Source of the DNA: Filosporella fistucella
Taxonomy: Eukaryota; Ascomycota; Leotiomycetes; Helotiales
Direction: 5' to 3'
Assembly (NCBI GenBank): GCA_030077755.1
Contig: JAQJZZ010000012.1
Location: 682,001 to 746,000, forward strand
DNA: 64,000 bases
Positions 58,725 through 64,000 of the stretch are shown here, piece by piece. Position numbers and translations under genes: made by a program. Each line of letters opens with the position of its first letter. Position 1 is the first letter of the stretch. A model generated the notes under the pieces. That model worked only from the letters and a program-made list of their open reading frames with translations, searched no databases and was not told the DNA's origin.

Positions 58725-59189
58725 TCAAATTGATTCCTCTTCGTATCCAAATTCCCTCATGCGAATATTGATTGCATCCCACCATTCTCTTGCCCTCACT
58801 TCTTCAAACCTCGCTGGTCTCAACTTTTTGCCTTCCCCTTTCACATTCCGAGTTCTCGATTCCATATGTCCCAAATGACAGTCTTCATCACGCATCACAA
58901 CCTTGAGGAGATGGGATCCGACTGTCATTATTATCCACGCTTTGCAGTTCAACTCCCGCCGTTCAACCTCAGTCTCGTCGATAATTTCCAACTCGGAAAG
59001 GGAAATAGCGCTCCAGCCATCGGTCAGGTTGAGAATGGCTTCGAGTGAAATTTTCCAAAGGAAATAGTTGTTGATGCCTTCCAGCTTGGGGACGTCTTTG
59101 AAATGAAGTTGCAAGTCAGGAGTGCTGAACATCTCCAAGTCGTATTTTGAGGCCCAGGGAGGAAAATCTGAGCGTCTGTCTCCAATCAT
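58725..59189 (-). CDS. Copia-Gag-like single-gene protein
   Basis: A single exon of 154 residues. The pattern LQLHFKDVPKLEGINNYFLW, then a helix ending in DGW, followed by ELNCKAWIIMTVGSHLLKVV and a late REWWDAINIRM, resembles the N-terminal Gag domain of Ty1/copia elements (K-L-x-G-x-N-Y-x-x-W-K). No protease, integrase or reverse transcriptase frame and no long terminal repeats were seen nearby. The intact frame with its own ATG suggests a remnant or a host gene derived from Gag. The call rests on motif resemblance alone. Confidence 0.55.
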   Translation of the reverse strand: MIGDRRSDFPPWASKYDLEMFSTPDLQLHFKDVPKLEGINNYFLWKISLEAILNLTDGWSAISLSELEIIDETEVERRELNCKAWIIMTVGSHLLKVVMRDEDCHLGHMESRTRNVKGEGKKLRPARFEEVRAREWWDAINIRMREFGYEEESI

Positions 59190-59785
59190 GATGCCTGTTG
59201 AGAAATCGAAGTAAAGCTACTGCCTAAGCTCCCAGATCGAAGGTTGGAAGAGAGATGATACATATTTTAAATATAGAAAAAGGTATTAAAGAGAAAAGGC
59301 GAGAAAATGATTTCATTGTAGTATCATCATACTCAGACTGATTCATTTACCGCGGAGCAATGCATAAATATTGTTACAGATCAGTCAAAATCTCGCAAGG
59401 CTCTTTGTCATCAAAACTCCCCCGTACTCAGGATGTAAGCTATGTTAGATACTTTACATCAGCTTAATCCTTTCTTGAATTGTTACCCACTTCATTTGAG
59501 TAACGGTCAAATTGTATGAACTTACAACCAGTGATATGCAAATATAGGCAGCGAGAGAACAGTTTCTATAATTTCCTCTTAGATTCACACGACATGCTAA
59601 ACGAAGTGATTCATATGTGAGAAAGATTCAGGAAGCTGCATGAAGAGTACGCCACTGACTCACTGTGGGTAGCCAGATGTGGAAGACCTCTTCTTAAACA
59701 CCCGCGTTACACAAACATTTCATTCTCCTGCATACATCCTTGCAACCCTTCTTCCCTCCTGCAGCAACGAGCAAATTATTCTAAA
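59190..59785. other. Divergent 5' flanks
   Basis: This lies between the Gag-like frame (minus) and the small membrane protein (plus). No gene is seen. Confidence 0.45.
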
Positions 59786-60130
59786 ATGCAGTCTCGTGCG
59801 CTCCTAATCTTCGTTCTTGCCCTGCTCTTGACGGCTCAGCAAGCATACGGTCAGGTACAAGACTTTAAAACCTACACTACAATTCTCCCTGCCACCACAA
59901 TCCTGCCTCTTACACCAAATGTGACTACTTCCAAAGCCCCGAGCTCGGCTATCTTGCCATCCGTTTTGAGAAGGTATATTGAGAAACGAAATGTAATGAT
60001 AGCAGGGCCGTTCGTGGTCTTCTTGCTATTGATGATGACACTGGGGATATTGGTTCTTCCACTTGCATGCTTACTACTTTGTTGGAGATCCTGGGATGCT
60101 GGTAAGAAGAAGTGGGGCTCAAGTCGGTGA
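59786..60130 (+). CDS. Small single-pass membrane protein with signal peptide
   Basis: A single exon of 114 residues. A signal peptide (ALLIFVLALLLTAQQAYG) leads to a short Thr/Pro-rich outer segment of about 45 residues, then a transmembrane helix (IAGPFVVFLLLMMTLGILVL and continuing) with a short basic cytosolic end (AGKKKW). This is type I topology. No family recognised. It lies beside two pseudogenes, but its own frame is intact. Confidence 0.6.
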   Translation: MQSRALLIFVLALLLTAQQAYGQVQDFKTYTTILPATTILPLTPNVTTSKAPSSAILPSVLRRYIEKRNVMIAGPFVVFLLLMMTLGILVLPLACLLLCWRSWDAGKKKWGSSR

Positions 60131-60409
60131 GAGACAAGGTTGGAGATGATTAGTGGTGTTTGCAAACCTCTTAACAGAAGAAATCTGGTGGCAATAATGT
60201 ACGAGTGGGTGAAGGTTTTTAGTGAGCAGCGGTCTGGATGTGGGGACGAGTGATATGTGTAGAGTTATTAGAAGGGGGAGGGTAGATGTAAATACGACCA
60301 CTGGATGGATTTCCATTTGCTGTGGAATGCACGGAAAGTGAAGATCATGGCCGCGACGAGTCATTCCAAAATATGTTGCATTGCTACCCACCAGTTCAAA
60401 GATTCAAGC

Positions 60410-62318
60410 TCAAACTTTCCCTATTTTCTTCTCCCTGTCCAAAAATCTCTGCTTAGACTGTTGTCCTTTGTCCATACTCTTGATTCGTAATAACAAGCTT
60501 GCCAAAAGTCCCATTGCCGAAATTCCAGTTGTGACGTACCACACGGTCCTTAGGCTAGCTGCATAAACACCTCGATACACATCCACCACCCCAGCCGGGA
60601 AAGTCTCAATCAACCCATATGCACCTACAGCCTTATACCCTTGAACAGTAAATTTGCAGGAAGTCGTCCCACATGTACTGCTTTGTTGACAAAGTAGTCG
60701 AATTGATTCTGGAACACGCTTCCTCCTATCGCAACTCCAAATGCTTGGCTGCAGCATCTGGAAAACACAATCATGGCCGTTCCGGCTCCAATATCTTCGT
60801 TTTTAAGGATGGATTGCATTGCGAGTTAGGTTTCATCAGAGCATTTGTGCTGGTGCCAACATGAGGATCTAGGCTGTCCGGGTGAACTTTTGGAAGTGGA
60901 GGATTCGAGAGACCACCACGCCACAAAGGACAGCGGATAGAGCTACGGGTGCACTATCGCATGTGATTAGAGAGTGCGGGAGGATATAGTGAATGAGTGG
61001 ATGTCCTATCTTCCGGGGAGTGTTTCAGCCGATGCTCTGAACAAAGGATGGCGTGTTGCTCCGAGGAACTACTTCGATGTAAGTAATTTGCACGTTTTGA
61101 CAAGCCGAAGTTGTAAGGAGGTCACTTACAAAGATGATTACATAATAAGTGAATGCCCATAGCACAAGACCATGGATGAAGGCTCCAAAGTAAGACGCGT
61201 TTGCAGTGCGGTCCGAGAATATGCTCAGTGGCATCATGGGCTGTTTGACAACCTTCCATTCTATGATAACAAAGATGGCAAGCCCAAAAATTCCTATGAT
61301 CAATGGTGCGAGTACACTCGCCGACGTCCATGGATTGGCGATTCCTCCTGTTGTCAAGCCATAGAGAAGCAACGTTGATGATACAACGAATACTGCAAGC
61401 CCCAAGTGGTCGGTACGTGACATCTTGGAGCGGAGGGAGGAGATATCTTGATGTAAATGAAGTGAGTAAATCAAGCCAGCAGCTCCAATGACACATATGG
61501 GAATGTTGATCCAGAATATCCATCTCCAGGATGTGAATTCTCCGATAGCGCCACCAAGCGGCAGCTGCTTAAAGTCAGAATATATCAACTTGGACGAGCA
61601 CCCGGGATTACTCCAATATTTGTCCCCAAAGCCCAAGCCAAAGCAATCATAGAAGTAAACTTCGGCCGTTCTCTCAAGGTGCAGATATCGCTGATAATCA
61701 CACTTCCCAGGGATAGGCATCCACCTCCACCAATAACTTGCACAACTCGTGCGCCAATTAACCATTGCATGCTCCGTGCACGGCCACGTAGAATATTTCC
61801 AAAGAGAAACAAGCATATGGCGAATATCATGACCCATTTGCGCCCACTACTTGTTTAGCTATGGACGAGACGAAGTAACTGGGAACTAACAAGATATTCG
61901 ATATCGCTCCGTATTGTGGTATTGTAATCTAAGAACAAAGTTAACTAGACACAAACAGGGACTTGAAGGGAAATTATCATCCTACGGTCTGTGCCAGCAG
62001 ATAAGAGTTTCCTACTCAGAAGGATTCGAGACTGGTACCATTCAGAGCTACGGTAATTGCTTCAAGCCCTGCTGCCACGATCACTGAGTCCATAGCCACA
62101 ACAACGGAGACAAAACATATCATGAATATGGTAACTTTGAATCTAAAAGAGTTCCTTTCCGTGCCATCGTCTCCATCTCGTATGTCGGTAGCTTGAACAT
62201 CGTCGCGTCCGATGGGAGCGGAGTTATTCGAAACGTCCTCTAGATTGCTGGAGGCATGCTTTTCTCCGCTTTGGCCGATGTGGAGCGAGGAGCCCTCAGA
62301 TGAACTTATCGTCTTCAT
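60410..62318 (-). pseudogene. Broken MFS toxin-efflux-type transporter
   Basis: Pieces in several frames form a 14-helix MFS drug transporter of the fungal toxin/trichothecene efflux type. The start (62318) gives a polar N-terminus and FMICFVSVVVAMDSVIVAAG. Later pieces are SYLLAQTV, GRKWVMIFAICLFLFGNILR, SVIISDICTLRERPKFTSM, FTSWRWIFWINIPICVIGAA, and near the end IGGSVFQNQFDYFVNKAV. Breaks seen: TGA at 62016-62018 in the place of a Trp; loss of frame near 61006 where a splice donor seems to have lost a base; TAG at 60869-60871, also in the place of a Trp; a frame loss around 60810-60860; and a frameshift near 60645. Normal introns remain at 61565-61611 and elsewhere. Confidence 0.82.
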
Positions 62319-62865
62319 CGTGGTATCAAATTTTCAATTTATTCTACTTGGGCGGGGTTCTGGAATGATGAGATGTTATATAGGCTGTCAACACAAAGCT
62401 GAACTACAGTTTCTCTGTGCAAATCAGTCGCCTCCTCTTATCTTTCGTCATCAACTCAAGTTGAAAATCAACTTTCGAGATGATAAGAATAGAATATCCA
62501 AGACGTAATCTACCTACAGCGTAAATGTAAGATGCTCGGACCGCCGACGCGTACTTGTGTTGCACTACAGCCAGAAAAAATGAAGGATAATACGAGGCTT
62601 TCGTAGTGTCAACCCAGAAGTCTGGAAATGTTTGCAAGCGAGGTACACCCAATCAATCAAGTAACGAAAAAGTTCAGTAATCACAATTTAAGACATGGGA
62701 TGCAATTGTGCAGGATTCAGGAGTTGGCAATGATTTCTCAAGCCTTATCAGCCTGAAGCACAGTGCCACTAGCACTACAGAAGTGGAACATTCTCCGGAC
62801 ATAAGAGCAGTGTACCAACACATCCCCTCCGATATCAAGACGAACACATAACTAAATTTGAATTT
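62319..62865. other. Intergenic between two pseudogenes
   Basis: Only short frames occur (for example 62404-62652, minus). Nothing is assignable. Confidence 0.45.
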
Positions 62866-63667
62866 CTAATCGTCCATGTTCATAGTTCCGTCATTGGCTG
62901 TTCGTTCATGAGTTTGTGCATCAAAAGTTTGAATGTACCGTCCGGATTCATCAACTGGTGCCTCCGGACTCACAAAATCATCGGCAGGGTTTGCCATACA
63001 ACCAAAGAAGGCATATTCGAAAATCCATGGACACTCATCCATCCAATTGGCCACTTGGGCTGTAATGCAAAGACTTCCTTCTTATCTCTGGAAACGGAAG
63101 CTATCTCCGAAACAACAACTGGGTATTCTGGAGCCTTATTGTGCTTGGCAAGATTAATATGTTTTCGCAATCATCGCGGACTTGCCTCACATTTTTTCCA
63201 AATACGTTATCGCGGCATCTCCATCAGGGCCGTAATAATGCAGGCTAATATAGTCAGGACGCTCTTCTTGACTGCAGATCTTCTTCATGAACTCATCCAG
63301 CCAGACTTCCCCAGCTGGATCACTTGCACAGCTGGGGCCGACGATTTCCCTTTGTCCTTCCGCGATGGGACCATTTTGCTCATCCACATATCAACAGCTT
63401 TCTCAGGTGATACTGCGGCCCCTTCTGGTTCATTGAAGAAGTAAATAACTTCGTTTTCATTGTTCGATATCATTCCCCATTCATTGGCATCTGTAAGCTG
63501 ATCTATTCCACGAACTGTTGGCCGAAATGGAAGAGGATGTTTGAGCTCCATGAATTCCACTTTGCGACGGATGCGAGAGCACCATCGAAATTAACATTCT
63601 CAATTGAGTCTTTCAGGTTTGCTGTATTTGTCCAGTCCCAGAGCAATACACGTTTCTTGACTGCCAT
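62866..63667 (-). pseudogene. Broken GH128 (Asl1-like) glucanase
   Basis: From an ATG at 63667 the pieces KKRVLLWDWTNTANL, PFRPTVRGIDQLTDANEWG, VIYFFNEPEGAAVSPEKAVD, GPSCASDPAGEVWLDEFMKK, PDYISLHYYGPDGDAAITYL, PVVVSEIASVSRD and WMDECPWIFEYAFFGCMA line up in family order. They require at least four frame changes, near 63550, 63380, 63185 and 63050. GH128 enzymes cleave beta-1,3-glucan; the catalytic Glu would lie in the FNEPE and VSEIA motifs, both still readable. No intron with usable borders explains the shifts. Loss of function is the simplest reading; local sequencing error is possible but would have to hit many sites. Confidence 0.8.
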
Positions 63668-64000
63668 AATTGGAACGTTTGTGTTGACATTAATTTGGCT
63701 GGTACTGTAATGCTGTATTGTAAGTGGGCTTGGAAACTACACCTCTCCTTGTCAAGCGTCGCGCCTGGAGGGCTAAAACGACCGCGAAGCTCTGGAACAC
63801 GATAAGGATTTGAACGCGTAAAGCTTCTGAAATACCTTCAACCAAAACATTTACAATGATGACATGTGCCCTCTTTCGTGGAAATGCTGATGTTTTACTT
63901 TGGTGTTGACGGGGGACAATTACAAAATGACATTGTGTTATTGCGATCCTTCAGGTTGGCCGACCCTTATTTCTAGTGACACTTTCCATCCGACATGAGT
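63668..64000. other. Right edge, nothing assignable
   Basis: I see no coding frame, RNA gene or repeat in this stretch. It is the upstream flank of the glucanase pseudogene. Confidence 0.4.

Overview
The window is nuclear DNA of a filamentous ascomycete. Almost every long gene carries short introns (about 45-90 bp) with GT..AG borders. The proteins are typical of Pezizomycotina: HET domain, septin Cdc12/AspC, Sfh5, Pwp2, MFS sugar permease, small secreted cysteine proteins. My guess is a Leotiomycete of Sclerotinia/Botrytis type, but that is inference. I resolved 17 intact or near-complete genes plus one cut by the window edge, a few small doubtful ones, two clear pseudogenes, one transposon-derived frame and one large decaying tandem repeat.

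Region 1-24 kb is mostly housekeeping: a C2H2-like protein cut by the left edge; AP-1 clathrin adaptor mu (minus); an Opi1-type repressor (plus); a membrane protein with a disturbed frame; a USP7/Ubp15-type deubiquitinase in six or seven exons (minus); Sfh5 (minus); a mitochondrial pyruvate/branched-chain dehydrogenase kinase (plus); and septin Cdc12 (minus). A tandem array of roughly 90-bp units, regular at one end and decayed at the other, lies upstream of the deubiquitinase.

Region 24-37 kb has a 2-kb stretch without a convincing gene, then PWP2 (U3 processome), an MFS sugar permease divergent from an M81 (MlrC-like) metallopeptidase, and a three-exon HET-domain protein.

Region 37-47 kb looks accessory: a small secreted cysteine protein, then a fucosyltransferase-like type II membrane protein, an acyltransferase-3 membrane protein, a GT32 glycosyltransferase and a multipass membrane protein. 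The three enzymes could build and acylate one surface glycan.

Region 48-64 kb has a 1715-residue RasGAP-like protein, a second secreted cysteine protein clearly related to the first (same motifs, same intron position and phase), an acidic repeat protein, a lone copia-Gag-like frame, a small single-pass membrane protein, and two neighbouring pseudogenes (MFS toxin-efflux type and GH128 glucanase) with several stops and frameshifts each.

The most interesting items are the two-member secreted protein family, the candidate glycan gene group, the one-sided decay of the tandem array and the pseudogene island at the right end. All splice models were worked out by eye from frame continuity and border motifs; none is backed by transcripts.
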